Assembly (NCBI GenBank): GCA_015489285.1
Contig: WGAA01000169.1
Coordinates: 1-8,331 of the forward strand
Source: Anaerolineae bacterium
GTDB lineage: Bacteria; Chloroflexota; Anaerolineae; JAADDB01
Direction: 5' to 3'
Length of the DNA: 8,331 bases
A program made the position numbers and the translations under genes. The notes beneath the pieces are model-generated. The model had not been told where the DNA came from, searched no databases, and worked only from the letters and a program-made list of their open reading frames with translations. Below are positions 1 to 7,200 of the stretch, piece after piece. The stretch's first letter is position 1, and each line of letters opens with the position of its first letter.

Positions 1-472
1 GTTCGGGGATGTCCCGAACGAACGTGAAGAGGCCGAAGGGGTCACTGCTCACCAGGCGGACGGGGCCCAACCGGTACACCCCCCGCATGAGGACGAGGGT
101 GCGCACGTACCAGCGAAAAGCCGCGCGGGGGCGCAGGCCCATGACAATGCGGCTCACCCGATGAAGGGGCAGGGTGGACGCGTCGTGGACCTCCACCCAC
201 CACTTGGGGAGCAGGCTGCGATTGCGCAACGTCACCTGCTCCTCGAACATGTGCCCCACCTGGATGCGCCGCGTGCGGGGACGCCGCGTCAGGGTGAGCC
301 AGCGCACCTGAAGCCAGGCCAGGGCAAGGGCCATGATAAAGGCCCCGCTGATGACGTACGCCACCTGGTAGAGGAGGCGGTCACCGGTGCGCACGGCCAG
401 GGACCAGGCGATGAACGCCGCAAGGATGAAAAGAAGGGCATGGCGGCGATTCCGGTTCTCAAGGGGCGGCAT
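1..472 (-). CDS. DUF58 domain membrane protein, N-terminal part (3' end lies outside the window)
   Basis: The reverse strand has an open frame from an ATG at 470-472 to the window edge, giving 157 visible residues with no stop. Two hydrophobic segments (about residues 12-27 and 37-56) separated by a short charged loop look like a membrane hairpin. They are followed by a beta-rich soluble stretch. Residues 130-149 carry the typical DUF58 signature (R-G-x-Y-x-L-G-P, then S-D-P-F-G-L-F). DUF58 proteins are membrane-anchored partners usually encoded directly after a MoxR ATPase, as here, and often have a von Willebrand factor A-like fold further on, which is not visible. The start lies 14 bases inside the end of moxR in another frame, with a purine-rich GGGGGAG about nine bases upstream, so translation is probably coupled. 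The exact role is unknown; an envelope or complex-assembly function is inferred from the family. The family call is firm, the function is not. Confidence 0.88.
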   Translation of the reverse strand, partial: MPPLENRNRRHALLFILAAFIAWSLAVRTGDRLLYQVAYVISGAFIMALALAWLQVRWLTLTRRPRTRRIQVGHMFEEQVTLRNRSLLPKWWVEVHDASTLPLHRVSRIVMGLRPRAAFRWYVRTLVLMRGVYRLGPVRLVSSDPFGLFTFVRDIPE

Positions 473-1424
473 CGGGTCCCACTCCCCCGGGGACCGGGAC
501 GATGCCCAGGACCTCCCGGATGACGTCCTCCTGTAGCGTCTGCTGAATGCGAGCTTCCGGCGTCATGATGAGACGATGGGCCAGCACCTCCACGGCCACA
601 GCCTTCACGTCGTCGGGGAGGACGTACGTCCGTCCCTGGAGCGCGGCCCAGGCCCGGGCCCCCTTGAAGAGGAACAAACTCCCTCGCGGGCTCGCCCCCA
701 GGTAAACGGAGGGATGACGCCGGGTGGCCCGCACGATGTCCACCACGTAGGTCTTGATTCGGTCGTCGACGTACACCTCCCGTACGGCCTCCTGCGCGGC
801 CAATATCTCCTCCCGACTCACCACGGGCCGTACGTCCTCGATGGGATGGTGCTGCCGCTGACTCTCCAGGATGTGGACCTCGTCCGCCCGGTCGGGATAC
901 CCCAGGCGGAGGCGCATCATGAACCGGTCGAGTTGGGCTTCGGGCAGGGGGAAGGTGCCCTCGTATTCGATGGGATTCTGGGTGGCCAGCACGAGGAAGG
1001 GGCGGGGGAGCCGGTGGGTTTCCCCCTCCACTGTAACCTGTCGCTCCTCCATCGCTTCTAAAAGGGCGGCCTGCGTTTTAGGCGGCGCCCGGTTGATCTC
1101 ATCGGCCAGGACGATCTCGGCCATGATGGGGCCGGGCCGAAACTCGAACTCTTGTGTCTTCTGGTTGAAAATGGAAACCCCGGTCACGTCGCTGGGGAGC
1201 ATGTCCGGGGTGAATTGAATGCGCCGAAAGGTGCATCCCAGGGAGGCGGCCAGGGCCCGAGCCAGCATGGTCTTGCCCACGCCGGGCACATCTTCGATGA
1301 GAACGTGGCCCTCGCACAAAAAGGCCACGAGCAACTTCTCGATGACGGGGCGCTTGCCCAGGATGACGTGCTCTACGTTCTCGATGACCCGACGGGCAAA
1401 GGTGTGAACCGGCTGTGCCTTCAT
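459..1424 (-). CDS. MoxR-family AAA+ ATPase
   Basis: This encodes a 321-residue cytoplasmic AAA+ ATPase of the MoxR class, thought to act as a chaperone that remodels or activates partner proteins using ATP. Visible motifs, numbered from the chosen start: Walker A P-G-V-G-K-T at 47-52, Walker B L-A-D-E at 106-109, the pore-side E-A-M-E-E-R-Q-V at 123-130, sensor 1 A-T-Q-N-P at 147-151, a probable arginine finger at R167 in L-D-R-F, and sensor 2 A-S-P-R-G at 244-248 (R247). Length is normal for the family. The frame can be extended nine codons to a TTG at 1451, but the ATG at 1424 has a strong Shine-Dalgarno sequence just upstream, so I use the ATG. It overlaps the following DUF58 gene by 14 bases. 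It is transcribed divergently from the sigma-factor operon. Substrate and pathway cannot be read from the sequence. Confidence 0.95.
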   Translation of the reverse strand: MKAQPVHTFARRVIENVEHVILGKRPVIEKLLVAFLCEGHVLIEDVPGVGKTMLARALAASLGCTFRRIQFTPDMLPSDVTGVSIFNQKTQEFEFRPGPIMAEIVLADEINRAPPKTQAALLEAMEERQVTVEGETHRLPRPFLVLATQNPIEYEGTFPLPEAQLDRFMMRLRLGYPDRADEVHILESQRQHHPIEDVRPVVSREEILAAQEAVREVYVDDRIKTYVVDIVRATRRHPSVYLGASPRGSLFLFKGARAWAALQGRTYVLPDDVKAVAVEVLAHRLIMTPEARIQQTLQEDVIREVLGIVPVPGGVGPDAAP

Positions 1425-1426
1425 GG

Positions 1427-1435
1427 CCCCTCCCT
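1427..1435 (-). promoter_or_regulatory. Ribosome binding site for the MoxR ATPase gene
   Basis: The reverse strand reads AGGGAGGGG, ending two bases before the ATG at 1424. The purine run gives several possible pairings with the 16S 3' end. It decides the ATG over the upstream in-frame TTG at 1451, because the site would lie inside the coding sequence if the TTG were used. Confidence 0.7.
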
Positions 1436-1450
1436 TATTCGAGCGTCGCA

Positions 1451-1516
1451 AGGCCGGACCGATGGGTCCAGACTTCCGAAATCTTGCAGACTTCGGAAGT
1501 CTGGGGAGCCCGGCCT
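1451..1516. repeat. Nested inverted repeat with a CAGACTTC/GAAGTCTG palindrome
   Basis: An inner perfect 13-base inverted repeat pairs CCAGACTTCCGAA (1468-1480) with TTCGGAAGTCTGG (1492-1504) across an 11-base loop. An outer perfect 7-base repeat pairs AGGCCGG (1451-1457) with CCGGCCT (1510-1516). The right half is itself a palindrome, CAGACTTC-G-GAAGTCTG (1487-1503). No T-run follows on either strand, and the element lies upstream of both flanking genes, so it does not look like a normal intrinsic terminator. It could be an operator, a structured moxR leader, or a member of a dispersed intergenic palindrome family. The repeats are directly visible; the role is open. Confidence 0.85.
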
Positions 1517-1671
1517 GTCGGGATTCGCACGGCAGAAAATCCGGGGGCCTTTAGGTGAGGGCACAATGAGGTTACCCACGGTATCCCTTTAGCCCGTGCG
1601 TAAGGCCCCATGCACTTCCGAACGTTCCCGGATCAAGTCTAACCGCTTTTCGGCGAGAGGCCAAGTCGGGG

Positions 1672-1677
1672 TATAAT
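1672..1677 (+). promoter_or_regulatory. Candidate -10 box for the sigma-factor operon
   Basis: A perfect TATAAT stands out in GC-rich surroundings, 56 bases before the sigma gene ATG. The expected -35 position at 17-base spacing (1649-1654, TTCGGC) matches the consensus poorly, so the promoter may need an activator or may be coincidental. If it is real, transcription would start near 1684 with a leader of about 50 bases. I see no clear ECF-type GGAAC/CGTC pair that would indicate autoregulation. Confidence 0.45.
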
Positions 1678-1733
1678 GAAAAGGTAGAGGCGGGCATTCC
1701 ACCAAGGGGCCCACCGCAAGGTAAGGAAGAACA

Positions 1734-2378
1734 ATGCCCACACGGGATGTGCAAACACTATCGGATCAAGAACTCTTACAACGGGTCGCGCAAGGGGACG
1801 AAGACGCCCTGGTCGCCCTCTACGACCGGTACGGTCGCCTGGTCTACTCCCTGGCCTACAAGATCCTCCAGGACCACCAACTGGCCGAGGAGGTGACCCA
1901 GGATGTGTTCACGAACGTGTGGCGGGCCGCGGCATCCTTCGACCCGAAGAAATCCCGCTTCACGACCTGGTTGACGTCCATTGCCCGGAACCGGGCCATC
2001 GACCTGTTGCGGCGGCGGCGAGCCCGTGGCCTGACCGGAGGCCGCGAGACGGAATTGAACACGGCGATCACCCGCGCGGATGAACGGCTCTCCCCCGAAC
2101 ATCACCTCCAGGCCCTGGCCGTGCGTGAAGCCCTCGAACAACTCCCCCCGGCCCAACGGGAAGTCCTGGAGCTGGCCTACTTCGGCGGCCTCACCCAACG
2201 CGAGATCGCGGAACACCTGGGCATTCCCCTGGGGACCGTGAAGACGCGCGTCCGCCTGGGGATGCTCAAACTGAAGGAACTCCTCAGCCCCCACGGTCCT
2301 CCGGGCAACGGCCGATCCGGACAGAAGGAAACAAACGCCCTCGAAGAACAATCCAAGGTCCGGAAAAAGGGCGTATGA
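1734..2378 (+). CDS. ECF (group 4) RNA polymerase sigma factor, SigK/RpoE-like
   Basis: This encodes a 214-residue extracytoplasmic-function sigma factor that directs RNA polymerase to a stress or envelope regulon. The sigma-2 region spans about residues 25-96. It includes the core-binding stretch around A51-E-E-V-T-Q-D-V-F59 and the -10 recognition/melting segment F76-T-T-W-L through A84-R-N-R-A-I-D-L-L-R-R. Sigma-4 spans about 128-183, with the helix-turn-helix T154-Q-R-E-I-A-E-H-L-G-I and then G167-T-V-K-T-R, which contacts the -35 element. Regions 1.2 and 3 of primary sigma factors are absent, as expected for ECF proteins. The last 30 residues are a charged hydrophilic tail. The start ATG has AAGGAAG seven to eleven bases upstream. 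The next gene, 42 bases downstream, is an RskA-type anti-sigma factor, which supports a SigK-like type. The target promoters are unknown. Confidence 0.95.
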   Translation: MPTRDVQTLSDQELLQRVAQGDEDALVALYDRYGRLVYSLAYKILQDHQLAEEVTQDVFTNVWRAAASFDPKKSRFTTWLTSIARNRAIDLLRRRRARGLTGGRETELNTAITRADERLSPEHHLQALAVREALEQLPPAQREVLELAYFGGLTQREIAEHLGIPLGTVKTRVRLGMLKLKELLSPHGPPGNGRSGQKETNALEEQSKVRKKGV

Positions 2379-2420
2379 TATGGGCGAAAGTACACACCCC
2401 GAGGCACATACGAGGACAGA

Positions 2421-3215
2421 ATGAGCCGGGAAGAACATGATATCGTTCTAGAGCTTCTACCCGCTTACGCTCTGGACGCCCTCGACGAGGAGGAAAAAGG
2501 CCGCGTCGAGCGCCACTTACGCGTGTGCCCCCGCTGTCAAGCCGAACTGCGCCTGCTGAAAGAGACCGCCCACCTCCTGGCCTACACCGTGCCCCTCTAC
2601 GACCCACCCTTCCACCTGCGGGAACGCATCCGCCTTCTCGTGGCCACGGGTCGGCCTTCCCACGACGTGAGCCCCCGCGGCGGGCTCAAAGGGGTGGTCC
2701 GAACTGCTGTGTGGGCGCGCCCCACCCCACTGACCGCGCTCGTGCTCATCCTGTCCCTCATCACTCTGGGCTTGTTCTCGTGGAACATCCACCTGAAGGG
2801 AGAACTGGCCAGCCTGCGGGATGAGACGGTGGATGCCCATGAGTTGGGGGAGGTCATGCTGGAGTACGTGGAATCCCCCGACAATTACGAGCTCCACCCC
2901 ATTCAGGCCACGGACGCGTCCTTTCCCGCGCACGGGATCATCCTGAGCGACCGCCTGCGGCGCCGCATGATCCTGTTGGCCAAAGGGCTCCCCCGCCTGG
3001 AGAACGACGAAGCCGCCTACATGGTGTGGATCCAGGACGAACGGGGACATGCCATTCCCATTCGGGCCTTCCACTGCGATGAACAAGGACGGGCCGTCCT
3101 CCTCTTCACCCTTCCCAAAGAACCGCAGGACATCGTCGAGATCGGTGTTTCCATTGCCCAGGGCAACCCCCCGATGACGCCGGTACGCCCCGTGCTGGAT
3201 GGGAAATTGCGATGA
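2421..3215 (+). CDS. RskA-type transmembrane anti-sigma factor
   Basis: This encodes a 264-residue single-pass membrane protein predicted to hold the preceding ECF sigma factor at the membrane until a signal triggers its release. The N-terminal anti-sigma domain (about 1-75) has the RskA-like L-E-L-L-P-A-Y-A-L-D-A-L-D-E-E-E segment and a zinc-type motif H32-x3-C36-x2-C39. One hydrophobic helix lies at about 103-123, followed by a short helical, charged stretch. Residues about 160-264 resemble the extracytoplasmic RskA C-terminal domain, with Y-M-V-W-I near the middle and P-x-x-P-V near the end. The ATG is preceded by GAGGAC a few bases upstream. It follows the sigma gene by 42 bases, and its stop overlaps the next start as ATGA (3212-3215). 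In known RskA systems, regulated proteolysis releases the sigma factor; whether that happens here is inference. Confidence 0.9.
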   Translation: MSREEHDIVLELLPAYALDALDEEEKGRVERHLRVCPRCQAELRLLKETAHLLAYTVPLYDPPFHLRERIRLLVATGRPSHDVSPRGGLKGVVRTAVWARPTPLTALVLILSLITLGLFSWNIHLKGELASLRDETVDAHELGEVMLEYVESPDNYELHPIQATDASFPAHGIILSDRLRRRMILLAKGLPRLENDEAAYMVWIQDERGHAIPIRAFHCDEQGRAVLLFTLPKEPQDIVEIGVSIAQGNPPMTPVRPVLDGKLR

Positions 3216-4216
3216 ATTACGCGGATTACACGCCCAGGACGGCCGCCGACATCGTCCGCATCCGGCGTCGCATCCGGGAAGCCGGTGTCCCCCCTAAAGT
3301 GACGGACCGAAACGTGATCCTGGCCACGTGGAACATTCGCATGTTCGGGGACGTGTATCCCCATTTCGAGGAGAACCCCTACTCCCCCAAGCGGAACCTG
3401 CGCGCCATCGCCATCCTGGCCGAGATTATCTCCCACTTCGACGTGGTCGCCATCCAGGAGGTGCGCCGGAACGTCAACGGCCTGCGCACACTGCTGGACT
3501 TCCTGGGCCCCCACTGGGGCGTCATCCTCTCCGATGTGAACGAAGGTCACGCGGGGAACTCGGAGCGTCTGGCCTTCGTGTACGACCGTCGCCGTGTGAG
3601 CGCGTCGGGGCTGGCGGGAGAGCTGGTCCTCCCCCCCGAGTGGGGCACACAGGCGCTGCAACAGTTCGCCCGCACGCCGTACGCGGTCTCCTTCCGCGCG
3701 GGGGACGCAGCCTTCATCCTGGTCACGGTCCACATCCGCTACGGTTCCGGGGATCCCAACGAACGGGTTCCCGAGCTGGAGGCCTTTGCCGATTGGATGG
3801 CCCGCTGGAACGAGCAGAACACCCGCTATCACGAGGACATCATCGTCCTGGGGGACTTCAACATCGACCGGCGGGGGGATCCCCGTTTCGAGGCTTTCAC
3901 GTCACGGGGGTTGAACGTTCCTCCCCAGTTGCGGGATGTGTCCACCAACCTGGCCACAGGGGGAAAGGCAAAGCATTACGATCAGATCGGGTGGTTCATG
4001 GGGGATCTGCGCATGGAATTCACCGGTCGGGCGGGCACGGTGAACTTCGCGGGGGCCGTGTTCAAGGAACTCCCCCTGCGCAGCATGTCCTACCGGGTCT
4101 CCGACCACTTGCCCCTGTGGGCCGAATTCTCCACCGACCGCTCGAAGGAGCACTTGATGGAGATCCTTCAGCTGGACCCCTGGGCGCCGGACCCCTTTGC
4201 CGCGGTCCCCGATTGA
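3212..4216 (+). CDS. Endonuclease/exonuclease/phosphatase (EEP) family protein
   Basis: This encodes a 334-residue protein with the DNase I/exonuclease III-type fold, a metal-dependent phosphodiesterase or phosphatase. All signature elements are present: W40-N41 in A-T-W-N-I-R, Q82-E83 (metal), H174 in V-T-V-H-I-R, D215 and N217 in L-G-D-F-N-I-D-R, D257 in Y-D-Q-I-G-W, and the catalytic D298-H299 in S-D-H-L-P-L-W. A polar leader of about 33 residues precedes the fold, and a tail of about 27 residues follows it. There is no signal peptide or membrane segment, so it should be cytoplasmic. From memory, similar stand-alone EEP proteins of about this length (S-P-K-R then F-D-V-V-A-x-Q-E-V) occur in several bacterial phyla without an assigned substrate. 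Its ATG overlaps the anti-sigma stop, so translation is probably coupled. Its 3' end overlaps dnaE on the other strand by 49 bases. Substrate unknown: DNA, RNA, lipid or sugar phosphate are all possible. Confidence 0.9.
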   Translation: MNYADYTPRTAADIVRIRRRIREAGVPPKVTDRNVILATWNIRMFGDVYPHFEENPYSPKRNLRAIAILAEIISHFDVVAIQEVRRNVNGLRTLLDFLGPHWGVILSDVNEGHAGNSERLAFVYDRRRVSASGLAGELVLPPEWGTQALQQFARTPYAVSFRAGDAAFILVTVHIRYGSGDPNERVPELEAFADWMARWNEQNTRYHEDIIVLGDFNIDRRGDPRFEAFTSRGLNVPPQLRDVSTNLATGGKAKHYDQIGWFMGDLRMEFTGRAGTVNFAGAVFKELPLRSMSYRVSDHLPLWAEFSTDRSKEHLMEILQLDPWAPDPFAAVPD

Positions 4217-7200
4217 TCGTCCCCGGGGCCGGCCGCGCCGGGCGGAGCGACCTTGGGCAGCGCTCGGACGTGAACATCCGCGACGCCGGGACAGGCCAAA
4301 AGCTCCTCCCGCAGCTCCTCACACCATCCTGTCGAGTGGTTGGGAAACTCCATCTCCACCCAGCCGCCGTTCTGGGGAATGAGCAGCCGATACCGATCCT
4401 CCCCTTGATAGCGGCGCAACAGGGCGAGGAGTTTCTTCAATTGCTGCACGTCCTTCTTCTCGTTCCCCGTCCGTCGGATGACGATGCGGATCTCGTAGGT
4501 GTAGCGGTCCCGCTCCTCCTCGGAGAGGGGAGGGGAGGTGTTCCGGTTGACGAAGACGGGCTGGGGATAGGTGGACGCCGTTGATTCGGCCGCGATGGGA
4601 GGGGTTTCCCGCGTTTCCGGGGTGTCCTCCTCCGCCTCCGATTCCCCCTTGTCCTCGGACGCGGTCAACTCGTCCAGGGGATGGGGGCCCATCGGTGGGG
4701 GCAGGACGGCCTCTTCCTCCTCCTCGTCGAACGTCTCCTCGTCGAACGTTTCCTCCTCGGGGGGCTCGATGACGTCGGCAAGCACCTCCATGAGGAGGCT
4801 ATCATCGGGGACGAGTTGGTCCACGTGGGTGTAGACCGCGTCGGCCAGCAGGTTCACGTTCGCGCCCCGCAGGTCCACCTTCCCGTCCACGATGACGACG
4901 GTGTCCGGGACCCAGGTCTCCCTGGTCTCCTTGTACAGGCGGGGGAAGACGACGACGTCCAGGGTCCCGTGCATGTCCTCCAACGTGACGAAGGCCATGC
5001 GGTCCCCCGATTTGGTGTAGATCTCCTTCACACTGTGGATGAGCCCGCCGGTGCGAATCCGACGGCCGACGTAACGCTCGTCCAGCAGGCCCGCGTATTG
5101 GGTGATGTAATCCCTCAGGTTGATGTCCAGTTTTTGCAGGGGATGGGCGGTGACGTAGACGCCGAGGAGTTCCTTCTCCCAGCGCAGGAGTTCGCGCTCG
5201 GAGGGAAGTTCGATGTCGGGGAGCATGATCTCCGGACCGGGGTTTTCCTCCTCTTCCCCCAGGAGGTCGAAAATGGAGATCTGGCCCGCGTCCCGGTTTT
5301 TGTGGTGGTTGGCGCTGTAGGCCATGATGGTGTCCAGCGCGGCGAGGATGCGGGCCCGGTGGCCGAAGGAGTCGAACGCCCCCACCCGGATGAGGCTCTC
5401 CAGGGCTTTCTTGTTGACCTTGCGCAGGTCGACCCGGCGGGCGAAGTCCTCGAGGGAGGTGAAGGGCCCCCCGGCCGCGCGGGCCCGAAGGATGACTTCC
5501 ACGGGCCCCACACCGACGTTCTTCACCGCGGCCAGGCCGAACCGAATGGCCGAACCGGGCGGTACGGGGAAGGGGTATCGAGTTTTTTGTTTCAGCTCCC
5601 CCCGTTGGGGCGCGTCCTCGGGAAGCTCTTCGATGGAGAAGGCGAGTTGACTCTTGTTGATGTCCGGGGGGAGGACTTCGATGCCCATGCGCCGCGCTTC
5701 GGTAATGAAGTTCGTCACCTTGTCCTGGTTGTCCAGCTCCACTTCCAGGAGCGCGGTCATGTATTCCACCGGGTAGTGGGCCTTGAGGAACGCGGTCTGC
5801 ACGGTGACTTTGGCGTAGTCCGTGGCGTGGCTTTTGTTGAAGCCGTAGCGGGCGAAGAACTCGATGTCGTTGAAGATGCTTTCCGCCACCTCGCGGGAGA
5901 TGCCGTTGGCAACACAGCCATCGACGAACTTCTTGCGGTGGGCCAGGAGTTTGTCCTCCAGCTTCTTGCCCACCGCTTTGCGGATCATGTCCGCTTCCCC
6001 GGGGCGGTACCCGGCCAACTGGGTGGCAATCTGCATGATCTGTTCTTGGTAGACGATGATGCCGTAGGTCTCGGCCAGGATGGGTTCCAACTTGGGATGG
6101 CGGTAGGTGACCTTTTCCTTCCCGTGCATCCGGGCGATGTAATGGGGAATCTGTTCCATGGGCCCCGGGCGGTAAAGGGAGATGAGGGCGATGATGTGCT
6201 CGAATTTTGTGGGCTGCATTTCCCGCAGGATTCGCCGCATGCCCTCGGATTCCACCTGGAAGACGCCGGTGACTTCACCGGAGGAGAGGAGTTTGTACGT
6301 CTCCGGGTCGTCCAGGGGGATGTTGCCCAGGTGCCAGCGTTTGCCGTGCCGCTCGGCGATGAGGTCGGAGGCGCGACGCATGATGGTGAGGGTGGCCAGG
6401 CCGAGGAAGTCGACTTTGAGGAGGCCCAGGGATTCGAGGACGCGCATGTCGAATTGGGTCATGGCGCCGGCCGCGCCCTCCCGGGTAGGACGGTGCAGGG
6501 GGGTGTAGTTCACCAGAGGTTTGTCCGAGATGATGACCCCCGCCGCGTGGGTGGAGGCATGTCGCGCCAGCCCTTCCAGGTGAAGGGCAATGTCCAGCAG
6601 CTCCCGGTACTGTTTCTCCTTGTCGTTCTTGGGTTGTTCCCAGATGGCTTTGAGCTCGGGGACTTTTTCGATGGAGTCCTTGAGTTTGACTTTGGGACCG
6701 AAGGGGACGAGTTTGGCCAATTTGTCCACTTCGGGGAGAGGGACGTCCAGGGCCCGTCCCACGTCCCGGATGGCCGCCCGCGCGCCCATCGTCCCAAAGG
6801 TGATGATCTGGGCCACGTTGTCCTTGCCGTACTTGTCCACCGCGTACTGGATCATTTCCTCCCGACGGTCGTCGGGGAAGTCCAGGTCGATGTCGGGCAT
6901 GGAGACGCGCTCCGGGTTGAGGAAGCGCTCGAAGATGAGGTGGTAACGCAAGGGGTCGACGGAGGTGATACCCAGGCTGTAGGCGACGATGGATCCCGCG
7001 CCGGATCCCCGCACGTTCCACCAGATATCCCTCTTCTTGGCGTACTCCACCAGATCCCAGACGATGAGGAAGTAGGCGTCGAAGCCCATCTGGTGGATGA
7101 TGTCCAGCTCATGTTCCAAACGCCCTCGCACTTCCGGGTCGTCGGCCCGATCCCCGTAGCGGCGGCGCAGGCCGATCTCGCAGAGGTGCCGGAGGTAGGT

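Larger units (their letters stand above)
1425..1733. other. Divergent intergenic region between moxR and the sigma-factor operon
   Basis: About 309 bases without a convincing gene. It holds the moxR ribosome binding site, a nested inverted repeat at 1451-1516, a further partial copy of the same motif at 1614-1622 that runs into the palindrome GAACGTTC at 1620-1627, and a TATAAT hexamer at 1672-1677. I could not find a convincing -35/-10 pair for moxR on the reverse strand. Short reading frames crossing it have no ribosome binding site or family resemblance. Confidence 0.7.

Noticed and set aside
1468..1504. The inverted repeat as an intrinsic terminator
   Set aside because: It lies upstream of both flanking genes and has no T-run on either side, so it terminates neither moxR nor the sigma operon.
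1620..1640. GAAC followed by GTC as an ECF-type autoregulated promoter for the sigma gene
   Set aside because: The spacing between the two elements is 13 bases or less, shorter than the usual 16-17 or so, and the match is short enough to be chance.
1776..2438. A 220-codon minus-strand frame opposite the sigma factor
   Set aside because: It is a shadow of the sigma gene with no domain, no ribosome binding site and an odd composition.
4205..4245. GC-rich palindromic bases (CCCCGGGG, GGCCGGCC) near the end of the EEP gene as a terminator
   Set aside because: They lie within the dnaE coding region, lack a T-run, and are common by chance in sequence this GC-rich.
3328..4584. An open frame of 418 codons on the plus strand overlapping the EEP gene and the end of dnaE
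   Set aside because: It is a shifted reading of the EEP gene with an Arg/Gly/Pro/His-rich product and no domain. The EEP frame has all the catalytic motifs.
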